Program-made: the position numbers and the translations under genes | The notes under the pieces: model-generated | The model's database searches: none | What the model was told of the DNA's origin: nothing | What the model saw: the letters and a program-made list of their open reading frames with translations, nothing else | From: an uncultured bacterium | Lineage (GTDB): Bacteria > Planctomycetota > JAJSAM01 > JAJVHW01 | DNA length: 64,000 bases | Assembly (NCBI GenBank): GCA_937996235.1 | Contig: CALKVK010000025.1 | Location: forward strand, 1 to 64,000 | Reading direction: 5' to 3' | Shown: positions 44,705-54,103 of the stretch, piece by piece | Numbering within the stretch: the stretch's first letter is position 1 | Layout of the letters: every line of letters starts with the position of its first letter

Positions 44705-47294
44705 GCGTCGGCCGGGCGGCGCCTAGCGGCACGTCCGAGCTGCGGAGGTGGAGGTCGCGCTGCGGGAAGGGGATCTCGATCGCGTGCTCGCGGAAGGCGC
44801 GGTCGATGGCGAAGCGCAGCTCGCTCGCGATGCGCGGCTGCTCGGAGGCCTCCGGGATCCAGCAGCGCAGTTCGAAGTCGAGGGAGCTCTCGCCGAAGGC
44901 GAGGAAGAACACGTCGACGGAGCGCGAGGTCATCACGCGCGGATGTTCGCGGGCGACGTCGGCGAGCACGCGCTTCACGAGGTCGGTGTCGCTGCCGTAC
45001 GCGACGCCGACGCCGATGCGCACGCGCACGATCGGGTCGCCGTAGTCCGCGTTGACGACGGCCTGCGTCACGAAGTCCTTGTTCGGGATCAGCATCGAGA
45101 CGTTGTCGCGCGTCTGGATGGTCGTCGCGCGGATGTTGATCTTCGTGACCCAGCCCTCGGTGTCGCCCACGGTCACGAGGTCGCCCACCTTGAGCGGGCG
45201 CTCGAACAGCAGGATGATCCCGCTGAAGAAGTTCGAGACGATCTCCTGCAGGCCGAAGCCGATGCCGACCGACAGCGCGGTCACGACGTAGCCGAGCGAC
45301 TCCAGCTCGAAGATCTGCCGCACGGCCGCGTAGAGGCCGAGCGCGGCGACGACGTAGCCGACGAGCGCGCTGATCGTGTAGCGCACGCCGGTGTCGAGCG
45401 CGGTGCGGGGCAGCACGAACGCGTCGAGGAAGAGCCGCAGGCGGCCGACGCCGGTGAGCGTGAGCACGGCGACCGCGAGCGACGCGAGGACGTCCCACCA
45501 CGTCACGTGACGGGCGGCGTCGGCGGCCTGCAGGGGCAGGTCCACGGCGAGCAGGCTGCGCGCGGCGGAGAAGCCCGTGCCGAGCACCAGCAGGCCGACG
45601 GCGCCGGCGAGGCCGATCGCGACGAGCGTCAGGACGTAGCGCGCGATCGCGCCCGCCGCGTCGCGGTGCGAGACGGAGTTGCGGCCGCCGGTCTCGCCGT
45701 CGCCGACGACGCTGTGGAGCCACGTCTCGGTGCCGCGCCAGAGCGCTCCGTACGCCGTGAAGCCGAGCGCGACGGCGGCCGTGGCCGCGCCGACGGAGCG
45801 CGCGAGGAACTCCGCGAGCAGGTCGTACTCGAGCAGGTCGAGCACGAACAGCAGCGGGCCGACGAGCACGAGCAGCGGGTGCAGCCGCGCGACGACGCCG
45901 CGCGCGAGCGCGCCGACGCGCGTCGTCGGGGCGGGCAGGAGCCCCATCACGGCGTCGCGGCGGAACACGAACACGAGCAGCACCACGACGACCCCGAGCT
46001 CGTAGAGGGCGCGCAGCGCCTCGCGGGCGCCCTCGTTGCCGTAGCCGAGCTGCTCGAGCGCGTAGAGCAGCGGCAGGAAGCACGCGGAGAGGCCGAGCAG
46101 GTACTCGCCGCCGCTGCGCAGGAGCGCCGCGGCGCGCGCGTCCACGGTGAGCGGCGACCAGCGGTCGCCGACGGGCAGGAGGCGCCGCACGACCGAGCGC
46201 GCGAACCACCACACGGCGAGCGTCACGCCGATGTGGCGCCAGACGGCGGCGACCGGCGCGTCGAGCGCGGAGAGCTGCGTGCCCACCAGGAACGGCACGA
46301 CCCCGAGCAGCGCCGCGAAGAGAGCGGACGCGGCCAGCCGCCATGCGAGGTCGCGCACGCGCGCGGCGTCGGTCGTGACCTCGGCGGGCGGGCGGACGTG
46401 GCGGCGGACGCGGACGCGCGCGAAGCCGAGCAGCAGCAGCGCGAGCGCCGCGACCGCGGCGCACGAGACGACCTCTTCGCGCGCGTCGGGGGCGCGTGCG
46501 AACGCGAGGGCCGCCGCGACGGTCGCGGCAAGCCATGCCGGGAGTCGCGCGACGTCGCGCAGCCCGTCGCCGAGCGCGTCCACGCTGATCCGCGCGCGGC
46601 CGCGCAGGAACAGGTTCTCGCGGCGCAGGAGGTCGACCGTCGCGCGCAGCACGCGCTCGCGCCGGCCGCGCAGGTCGGCGCACTCGTCGAGCAGTTCGCT
46701 CGCGGTCTCCGCCTCCTGCACCCAGAGGCGCAGGCTCTCGGTCAGGTCGGCCTGCGCGGCATCCCACGCGGGCCGCTCCGCCTCCCACGCCTCACGTCCG
46801 CCCGCCGCCGCCTCCGCGGCCGCGCGCAACGTGGCCGCGCGCTCCTCGCCGCGCTCCTGACGCTCCCACGCGTCGCGGAGCAGCCGGTCGATCTCGGCGC
46901 GCTCGCGCCGCGCGTCGGCGGCCGCCACGCCGCGCACCTCGCGCCGCAGCAGGTCCTCGAGGGCGCGGATGCGCCGGCGCACGTCGTCGCCGGAGTAGAG
47001 CGCCTCGCCGTCGCCGGAGTAGCTGCTCTCGAGCCGGTCGAGCCGCTGCTGCGCGCGCTCGAGCGCGGCGCGGAGCGCGTCGCGGCGGCTCGTCAGCCCG
47101 GCCGTGCGGTCGGCGCGGACGGACTCGTACCGCGCGCGCGCCGCGTCGGCCTCGGCGCGCAGCTCCTGCACCCCGGCCGGGACCGGCGGCGCCACCGCGC
47201 CGCTGCCGTCGGGCACGGCCTGCGCCCACGCGTGCGCCGGCCACGCGAACGCGCACGCGAGGACGAGGAGCAGCAGGGCGAGCCTGGATCTCAT
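44676..47294 (-). CDS. MscK/KefA-like mechanosensitive channel
   Basis: 872-residue inner-membrane channel opened by membrane tension. Signal peptide (about 1-25, ending AWAQA), long periplasmic coiled-coil region (about 40-230), then about ten membrane helices. The MscS core (about 625-800) has VVTALSVGIGFGLQEIVSNF (pore helix, Gly/Ala packing), SGIILLFERPLKVGDLVTVG and RATTIQTRDNVSMLIPNKDF. The cytoplasmic beta/alpha region follows with HPRVMTSRSVDVFF. The stop TAA (44676-44678) lies within repeat copy 4, so about the last nine residues (PPPDGDAGN) are repeat-derived. ATG at 47294. Confidence 0.92.
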   Translation of the reverse strand: MRSRLALLLLVLACAFAWPAHAWAQAVPDGSGAVAPPVPAGVQELRAEADAARARYESVRADRTAGLTSRRDALRAALERAQQRLDRLESSYSGDGEALYSGDDVRRRIRALEDLLRREVRGVAAADARRERAEIDRLLRDAWERQERGEERAATLRAAAEAAAGGREAWEAERPAWDAAQADLTESLRLWVQEAETASELLDECADLRGRRERVLRATVDLLRRENLFLRGRARISVDALGDGLRDVARLPAWLAATVAAALAFARAPDAREEVVSCAAVAALALLLLGFARVRVRRHVRPPAEVTTDAARVRDLAWRLAASALFAALLGVVPFLVGTQLSALDAPVAAVWRHIGVTLAVWWFARSVVRRLLPVGDRWSPLTVDARAAALLRSGGEYLLGLSACFLPLLYALEQLGYGNEGAREALRALYELGVVVVLLVFVFRRDAVMGLLPAPTTRVGALARGVVARLHPLLVLVGPLLFVLDLLEYDLLAEFLARSVGAATAAVALGFTAYGALWRGTETWLHSVVGDGETGGRNSVSHRDAAGAIARYVLTLVAIGLAGAVGLLVLGTGFSAARSLLAVDLPLQAADAARHVTWWDVLASLAVAVLTLTGVGRLRLFLDAFVLPRTALDTGVRYTISALVGYVVAALGLYAAVRQIFELESLGYVVTALSVGIGFGLQEIVSNFFSGIILLFERPLKVGDLVTVGDTEGWVTKINIRATTIQTRDNVSMLIPNKDFVTQAVVNADYGDPIVRVRIGVGVAYGSDTDLVKRVLADVAREHPRVMTSRSVDVFFLAFGESSLDFELRCWIPEASEQPRIASELRFAIDRAFREHAIEIPFPQRDLHLRSSDVPLGAARPTPPPDGDAGN

Positions 47295-47337
47295 GCGGAC
47301 CGGCGATGCTACGGCACGCGGCGGCCCGCCGCGCTCG

Positions 47338-48357
47338 TCAGGCGAGACGGCGCGCGGCGCGCGCCATGCCGATGATGACCGCCGCGCCGGCGACGGCGGA
47401 GAGCACGGGCCCCCACCAGTTCGCGTCGGGCCAGCGCAGCGACATCGGCCCGGCGACCGGGATGAACTTCGGCAGGTAGTGCGCCTTCCAGGGCCAGAGC
47501 GCCGCGAGGCTCCCGGCCATCAGCCCCGAGAGCACCGACATCGTGCGGTCGTGCGCGTGCGCGAGGAGCCGGCGCAGGAGCGGCACGAACGTGATGACGC
47601 CGAGCACGATGCCGAGCAGGAACCACGCGACGACGGGCACGTTGCGCTCGTGCAGCGCACCGGTGACGGGCTGGTACATGCCGAGCACGAGCAGTGCGAG
47701 ACTGCCGCTGACGCCGGGGAGCAGCATCACGGAGATCGCCACGGCGCCCGCGCCGACGAGCGCGAGCGGCGCGACCGATCCGGCGGCGGGCGGGCTGAGC
47801 GAGAGCCCGATCGCCGCGAGCGCGCCGACGACCGCGAGCGGCCAGTCCACGGCGCGCGTCGTGCGCTTCACACGCCACGGCTCGTTGACGCTCGCGAGCA
47901 CGAGCCCGAAGAAGAACGCGAAGACGAGCGGCGCCGTGTCGGGGCGCACGAGCCAGCCCGCGGGCGGCTCGCGCTGGAGCTGCTCGAAGAGCGCGCGCTC
48001 CTGCCCCGGCGCGGCCTCGGGCAGCTTGCCGACGAGCAGGCGCGTCGCCACGAACAGCGACGAGACGAGGCCCGCGCCGAGCGGCAGCAGGAAGGAGAGC
48101 GCCTCGCGCACGCCGAGCCACGTGAGGCGCTCGCGCGGGTGGGTCAGCACGCGCATCAGCAGCGCGAGCGAGCCGATCAGGCGGTCGTAGAAGCCGAGGA
48201 TCAGCGCGATCGTGCCGCCGGAGACGCCGGGGATCGCGTCGGCGACGCCCATCGCGAGTCCGCGCGCGAACGAGACGCCGAGCGCGCGCGCGCCGAGGGG
48301 CGCGGCCGGCCCGGACGGCGGCGGCGAGCGGTCCTCGCCGGCAGGGTCGTGCGACAT
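47338..48357 (-). CDS. DUF368 family membrane protein (PopT-like polyprenyl-phosphate translocase)
   Basis: 339-residue polytopic membrane protein. Family work reports that DUF368 proteins help flip undecaprenyl phosphate back to the cytoplasmic leaflet for reuse in envelope synthesis; assignment here is by homology. Signatures: GLAMGVADAIPGVSGGTIAL near the N-terminus and the mirrored VAISVMLLPGVSGSLALLVLGM in the second half, the two inverted-repeat halves of the fold. Eight or more helices. The ATG at 48357 is used; a start three codons upstream (48366) is equally possible. It lies 43 nt from the channel gene on the same strand. Confidence 0.87.
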   Translation of the reverse strand: MSHDPAGEDRSPPPSGPAAPLGARALGVSFARGLAMGVADAIPGVSGGTIALILGFYDRLIGSLALLMRVLTHPRERLTWLGVREALSFLLPLGAGLVSSLFVATRLLVGKLPEAAPGQERALFEQLQREPPAGWLVRPDTAPLVFAFFFGLVLASVNEPWRVKRTTRAVDWPLAVVGALAAIGLSLSPPAAGSVAPLALVGAGAVAISVMLLPGVSGSLALLVLGMYQPVTGALHERNVPVVAWFLLGIVLGVITFVPLLRRLLAHAHDRTMSVLSGLMAGSLAALWPWKAHYLPKFIPVAGPMSLRWPDANWWGPVLSAVAGAAVIIGMARAARRLA

Positions 48358-48413
48358 CGCGGGCATTCTCGGACGCGCCCGGGCCGACGGAAGGAAGCCC
48401 CAACGCGCACGCG

Positions 48414-49253
48414 TCAGGAGGGACGCAGAGCGGCTGCGAGCACGTCGGCGCGGCGCAGCCAGCCGCACTCGCCGTCGAGGCACACGAGCACGTCCACGTC
48501 GGCGTCGCCCCCGGCCACGTCCTGCCACGCGAACGGCCCCGCGACGTCGTTCTCGAACCGCGCGTACCACGCACGCCGCGTCGGGTCGCGGCGCGCTGCG
48601 TCGGCGGCGCGCGCGACGGCGGCGTCGTACGCGGCACGCTCCTGCGCGGAGAACGTGCCGTCGCCGTCGACGTCCCACGCCGTCAGATCCGCGGACCGGC
48701 GGTCGGCCGCGTCGCACGTGCGGCGCCGCTCCTCGACGCGCGCCGCGACCGCGGCCATGCGTTCGGCCGCGTGCACCTCGTTCTTCGCGCGCAGCCGCTC
48801 CTCCTGCCGCCGCAGCACGGCGAGCAGCGCGTCCTCGCGCCAGCGCGACGGCAGCAGCCCGAGCCGGCGCAGGAGCCACGGCGTCAGCAGCATCGCGCCC
48901 GGCACCGGCACGAGCGCCGTCGCGGCGGCGACGACACCCGCGGGCACCGTGCGCAGGAGGTCGAGCGTCTGCGCGCGGACGGCCTCGGCCTCGTCGGCGC
49001 GCAGCGCGCGGCCCGAGACGAGGCGCTCGCGCACGATCCGCACCGCGGTGCACGTCTCCTCCCACTCGCCGACCGCGTGGCGCCACTGCGTCGCGGCCTC
49101 CTCGCGTGCGGCGGCCCCGAGCCGCTGGAGCACGCCGGGCGGGCGCTCGAGCGCGTCGAGGGCGCGGCAGACGTCGGCGACCTCGCGCGCCTCGGCGTCG
49201 AGTCCGCGGCGGCGCAGGTCGGCGACGAGTTCGTCGAGTTCGGCGGGCGCCAT
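48414..49253 (-). CDS. LETM1-like protein with an EF-hand loop and a GYF-like tail
   Basis: 279 residues. The middle (about 85-150) resembles the LETM1 ribosome-binding-like domain: LRTVPAGVVAAATALVPVPG, then PWLLRRLGLLPSRWRED. A helical linker leads to a canonical EF-hand calcium loop, DVDGDGTFSAQE at 194-205, with all ligand positions filled. The C-terminus (about 228-275) reads WYARFENDVAGPFAWQDVAG, the GYF_2/DUF4339 form. No transmembrane helix beyond the weakly hydrophobic segment at 100-125. Metazoan LETM1 also couples this fold to EF-hands; whether this protein handles calcium is inference. ATG at 49253; divergent from the isocitrate dehydrogenase gene. Confidence 0.7.
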   Translation of the reverse strand: MAPAELDELVADLRRRGLDAEAREVADVCRALDALERPPGVLQRLGAAAREEAATQWRHAVGEWEETCTAVRIVRERLVSGRALRADEAEAVRAQTLDLLRTVPAGVVAAATALVPVPGAMLLTPWLLRRLGLLPSRWREDALLAVLRRQEERLRAKNEVHAAERMAAVAARVEERRRTCDAADRRSADLTAWDVDGDGTFSAQERAAYDAAVARAADAARRDPTRRAWYARFENDVAGPFAWQDVAGGDADVDVLVCLDGECGWLRRADVLAAALRPS

Positions 49254-49370
49254 GCGCGGCCCATGCTACGCCCCACGACGGCTCGCGGCGGCTCGGCGAT
49301 GTTCCGGCGGAGCGCGCCGCGCGCGGCCGTACAGTCGCAGCCGCGAGAGCGAGTTCGGGAGGAGGATGCC

Positions 49371-50395
<1,025 letters not shown>

Positions 50396-50396
<1 letters not shown>

Positions 50397-51772
50397 TGCC
50401 CGAGCTGCCCGAGGTCGAGACGGTCGCGCGCCAGCTCCGTCCGCTCCTCGTCGGGCGGACGATCACGGGCGCGCGCGTGCTCGCCGTGCGCACGCTCGGC
50501 GGCGAGAGCGCGGCCGCGTTCACGCGCGGCGTGAAGGGCCTCTGCATCGACGCGGTGCGGCGGCGCGCGAAGTTCGTCGTCTGCGACGTGTCGCGCGGCG
50601 GACGGCCCGCGGGCGCGCTGATCGTGCACCTGCGTATGACCGGGCGACTGCACGTCGTCGCGCCCGAGACGCCGCGCGGCGCGTACCTGCGCGTCGCGCT
50701 CGCACTCGACGACGGCCGCGAGCTGCGCTTCGACGACGTCCGCCGCTTCGGCCGCTTCGTGCGCGCGCGCGACGCGGACGCGTTCCTCGACGAACTCGGC
50801 CCGGAGCCGCTCGGCGACGCGTTCGACGCCGCGTGGCTCGCGCGCGAGCTCGCGGCGCGGCGGCGCGCGCTGAAGCCGCTGCTCCTCGACCAGACCTTCC
50901 TCGCGGGCCTCGGGAACATCTACGTCGACGAGGCGCTGCACCGCGCCGGGCTGCACCCGCTGCGCCGCAGCGACCGCGTGCCGCGCGAGCGCGTCGCGCC
51001 GCTCCACGACGCGATCCGCGCGGTGCTGACCGAGGCGATCGAGCGCGAGGGCTCGAGCTTCGACGTGTTCTATCGCACGCCGGAGGGCAGCCCCGGGCGC
51101 TTCCAGGACGAGTTCCGCGTGTACGGCCGCGACGGGCAGCCGTGCCGCACGTGCGGCGCGACGCTCGTGCGCATCGTGGTCGGCCAGCGCGGGACGCACC
51201 TCTGCCCGCGCTGTCAGCGCGCGCCGCGCGTGCCGGGCGGCGCGGGCGGCTCCACGCGACCACGCCGCGCGCGCCCTTCCGACGTCGCCGCGATCGCGCG
51301 CGTGCACGTGGATGCGTGGCGCGCGGCGTACGCGGGACTCGTGCCGCAGGCGCACCTCGACGCACTCTCGGTCGAGAACCGCCGCAAGCTGTGGGAGCGG
51401 CTCATCCGCACGCCGCCCGACCCGCGCCACGCGACGTTCGTGAGCGCGCGCGGCGACGCCGTGCTCGGCTTCGCGGACGCGGGGCCGGCGCGCGGCGGAG
51501 AGCTCGACCCGGACCGCGTCGGCGAGGTGACGTCGATCTACCTGCGGCCCGACGTCGTGGGCACGGGACTCGGCCGCGCGCTGATGGCGCACGCGCTGCG
51601 GCACCTCGCGCGGCGCGGCTTCCGCGAGGCCGTCGTGTGGGTGCTCGAGGGCAACGAGCGCGCCCGGCGCTTCTATCGCGCCGCGGGCTTCGTCGAGGAC
51701 GGCGGGCGCACGGTGTGGCGCGGGAGCGGCGCGGAGCTGCCGGAGATCCGCGCGCGACGGCCGCTGCCGTGA
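50396..51772 (+). CDS. mutM: Formamidopyrimidine-DNA glycosylase (Fpg) fused to a GNAT acetyltransferase
   Basis: 458 residues in one frame. Residues 1-280 are a complete Fpg/MutM: catalytic Pro2-Glu3 in MPELPEVETVARQL, Lys in RRRAKFVV, HLRMTGRLH, QTFLAGLGNIYVDEALHRAG, and a zinc finger CRTCGATLVRIVVGQRGTHL followed by CPRC. A short linker (GGAGGSTRPRR) leads to a GNAT domain (about 290-440) with the acetyl-CoA motif RPDVVGTGLGRALMAHAL and RARRFYRAAGFVED. Fpg excises oxidised purines; what the acetyltransferase adds is unknown. Start is ATG overlapping the upstream TGA; the stop overlaps the next gene's GTG. Confidence 0.88.
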
Positions 51773-52383
51773 CGCTCGCGCGTCTCCGCGTGCGCGCCGA
51801 TGCGTCGCCGCTGCCGGCACGCATCGCGCGGCTCCTCGCAGACGCCGACGTGCGGCTCGACGCGCTCGTCGCCGACGGACTGCTCACGCGGCTGCCGCAC
51901 TTCGCGCCGAGCGACTACGCGCTCGTGCACGGCGTGCTCGCGCGGATCGTCACGCACGGCGAGCGCGGCGAGCGCATGCTCGAGTGGGGCAGCGGGCTCG
52001 GCGTCATCGCGGGCATGGCCGCGTCGCTCGGGCTGCGCGCGTCCGGCATCGAGCTCGACGGCGCGCTCGCGGAGGCGTCGCGTGCGCTGCTCGCGGCGCA
52101 CGCGCTCGACGTCGAGATCGCCGAGGGCAGCTTCCTGCCCGAGGACTACGAGGCGCCGGCGCACCTCGACGAGTCCGACTCGCACTCGCTCGCGCGCCGC
52201 GGCGCCGACGGCTACGAGGTGCTCGGCCGCGACCTCGACGAGTTCCGCATCGTCTACGCGTACCCGTGGCCGGGCGTCGAGCCGGTCTTCTTCCACCTCT
52301 TCGACACGTGCGCGGCGCCGGGCGCGCTGCTCGTCACGTACCACGGGCTCGACGGCTGTCAGGTGCGCCGGAAGCGCGGCTGA
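51769..52383 (+). CDS. Putative class I SAM-dependent methyltransferase
   Basis: 204-residue Rossmann-fold protein. The SAM motif I is GERMLEWGSGLGVIAGMAAS (E/D-x-G-x-G-x-G form), followed by the acidic residue in RASGIELDGALAEASRALL. DEFRIVYAYPWPGVEPVFFH then LFDTCAAPGALLVTYHG correspond to the usual strands 4 and 5. The substrate is unknown; the N-terminal 60 residues form a helical cap. The start is a GTG (51769) sharing bases with the upstream TGA, so translation is coupled to the Fpg fusion. It converges on the FKBP gene. Confidence 0.76.
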   Translation: MTLARLRVRADASPLPARIARLLADADVRLDALVADGLLTRLPHFAPSDYALVHGVLARIVTHGERGERMLEWGSGLGVIAGMAASLGLRASGIELDGALAEASRALLAAHALDVEIAEGSFLPEDYEAPAHLDESDSHSLARRGADGYEVLGRDLDEFRIVYAYPWPGVEPVFFHLFDTCAAPGALLVTYHGLDGCQVRRKRG

Positions 52384-52408
52384 ACAGCTCGTCGCACGCG
52401 GTGCGCGT

Positions 52409-52912
52409 TCAGCGCACGCCGACGAGCTCCATGTCGAAGTCGAGGTCCGCGTCGGGCGGGATCGCGCCCGGGTAGCCGGCGTGTCCGTACGCGAGCGCGC
52501 TCGGGATGTGCGCCTTCCAGCGGTCGCCCACGCGCATGCGCGCGACGACGATGTCCCAGCCGGGGATGACCTGACCGGCGCCGACCCGGAACTCGAAGGG
52601 CTTGCCGCCGCGCGAGCTGTCGAACTCGGCGCCGTCGCGCAGCGTGCCGGTGTAGTGCACCGCCGCGCGCGCACCGCCGTGCGCCTCGAGACCGTTGCCG
52701 CGCGCGACCACCTCGACCTGGACGGGCGGCACGCCCGCGCGGCCCGACGGCAGCGCGAAGCGGCCCCCGGGGGCCGGGATCTCGAGCGCGTCGCGCGACG
52801 GCCCGGGTGCCGGCTCCGCGTGCTTCGGCGCGTCCTGCGTGCAGGCGGCGAGCGAGAGCGCGGAGACGACGACGAGCAGCGCGGCGTGGTGTGTCGGCTT
52901 CATGCGCCGCAT
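52409..52912 (-). CDS. FKBP-type peptidyl-prolyl isomerase lipoprotein
   Basis: 167-residue exported prolyl isomerase. The lipoprotein signal ends LSLAAC (Cys about 24), with a Pro/Asp/Ala linker to about 65. The FKBP domain shows ARAAVHYTGTLRDGAEFDSS, then GKPFEFRVGAGQVIPGWD, VVARMRVGDRWKAHIPSALA and YGHAGYPGAIPPDADLDFDM, with the usual Tyr, Asp, Phe, Val and Trp active-site positions filled. Probably acts in folding on the outer or inner membrane face. ATG at 52912; a second in-frame ATG at 52903 is equally possible. Confidence 0.9.
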   Translation of the reverse strand: MRRMKPTHHAALLVVVSALSLAACTQDAPKHAEPAPGPSRDALEIPAPGGRFALPSGRAGVPPVQVEVVARGNGLEAHGGARAAVHYTGTLRDGAEFDSSRGGKPFEFRVGAGQVIPGWDIVVARMRVGDRWKAHIPSALAYGHAGYPGAIPPDADLDFDMELVGVR

Positions 52913-53000
52913 TGTGCCGCGGGCGTCCCCCGGGGAAGAGGACGGGGGAGCCGCGCCGCGCGCCGCTCCCCCATTTCGCTCGCGATCGCCGCCGACGCCG

Positions 53001-53909
53001 TCAGCGCGTCTCGGTCGTGGTCGTCGCGATGGAGATCACCGCGGCGCCCGACGAACTGTTGCCGAACGCGGAGTCGAAGCCGTCGTCGCGCCAGGACTTG
53101 CGCTGGTCCTCGTTCAGCGTGTTCTCGACACGCCGGCGATACGCCGCGTTCGCCTCCATGGCCTTCGACGGGTCGAGGCGGTGCACACGCAGTTGCGTGT
53201 CGCCGGTCGTCTCGTCGCGGTCGAGCTGGAGCGCGTCCTTCAGAGCCTGGTCGCGCTCGGCGACGGCCGCCTGCAGCTCGTTCACCTGGGTGTCGTTCAG
53301 GCCGAGGTCGGTGCGCGCCTTCTGCCAGCGCTCGGCCTCGGGCAGCCGCCGCAGCTCGAACGACTTGCGCAGCCCGCCGAGACCCGCGAGCGCGTGGTCG
53401 CCGATGAACGTCGCGGCCAGGCCGTCGTCGCCGTGGTCGAGCACGATGCCCTGCAGCGCGCCGCGCACGGCGTCCTCGACCTGCGGCAGCGCGTCGTTCA
53501 GGTCGATGGACTCGCCCGAGAGCTCGATGACGCGCCCGTCGGACGACCACTCGCTCGTGCCGTCGAGCCGGATGCGGCGCGCAGTCGTGGCGGAGGTCTC
53601 GGTCGCGTCGCCGTCGTCCGCGGGGAGCTGGATGCGCCGCCGCCCGCCGGGCGCGGCGTGCTGCTCGACGCCGAGCCGGCTCTCCGCCTGCGCCACGCGG
53701 TCGCGCAGCGCGTCGAGCTCGCCGCGGCTCGCGTCGAGCGACGTGCGCGTGGACTCGACCGAGCGCGCGATCTCGTCGAGCCGCGCGAGGAGCGCGGGGT
53801 CGGTCGCGGGCGCCGCGCCGCCGCCCTGCACGATCGCCGCGGCGCCGAGGCCGCCCGCGAGCGCCACGCCCGCCGTGCCGAGTACCAGGATCAGTGCCTT
53901 GCCCGTCAT
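53001..53909 (-). CDS. Single-pass membrane protein with coiled coil, Spy/LTxxQ-like
   Basis: 302 residues. One N-terminal transmembrane helix (LILVLGTAGVALAGGLGAAA) is followed by a coiled coil (about 37-75, LDEIARSVESTRTSLDASRG, heptad-like), a linker, and a helical C-terminal half. That half reads LGLNDTQVNELQAAVAERDQ and RRRVENTLNEDQRKSWRDDG, reminiscent of the LTxxQ repeats of Spy/CpxP periplasmic chaperone-like proteins. The similarity is weak, so the family is uncertain. GAGGAGG precedes the ATG at 53909. Presumably periplasmic, with the helix as anchor or uncleaved signal. Confidence 0.6.
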   Translation of the reverse strand: MTGKALILVLGTAGVALAGGLGAAAIVQGGGAAPATDPALLARLDEIARSVESTRTSLDASRGELDALRDRVAQAESRLGVEQHAAPGGRRRIQLPADDGDATETSATTARRIRLDGTSEWSSDGRVIELSGESIDLNDALPQVEDAVRGALQGIVLDHGDDGLAATFIGDHALAGLGGLRKSFELRRLPEAERWQKARTDLGLNDTQVNELQAAVAERDQALKDALQLDRDETTGDTQLRVHRLDPSKAMEANAAYRRRVENTLNEDQRKSWRDDGFDSAFGNSSSGAAVISIATTTTETR

Positions 53910-54103
53910 CGTGCCTCCTCGCCGCGGCCGCAGGCCCGCTGCGCGTCCGCCGTCGCCTCGTGAGACGCGCGGACCGCGACATCGTGACGTGCCGCGCGGC
54001 CCGACTCCACAGGGTTCGGCGCGCCCCGTATGCTCGGCCGCGGCGCGCGCGGGGCCGCAGGAACGCGGCCGCCGCACGACATGGGACAGGGAAGGAGCCT
54101 CCG

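Noticed and set aside
52379..52415. Inverted gctgaac/gttcagc pair between convergent genes
   Set aside because: Arms are only seven bases, far apart, and largely explained by the two stop codons; not enough to call a terminator.
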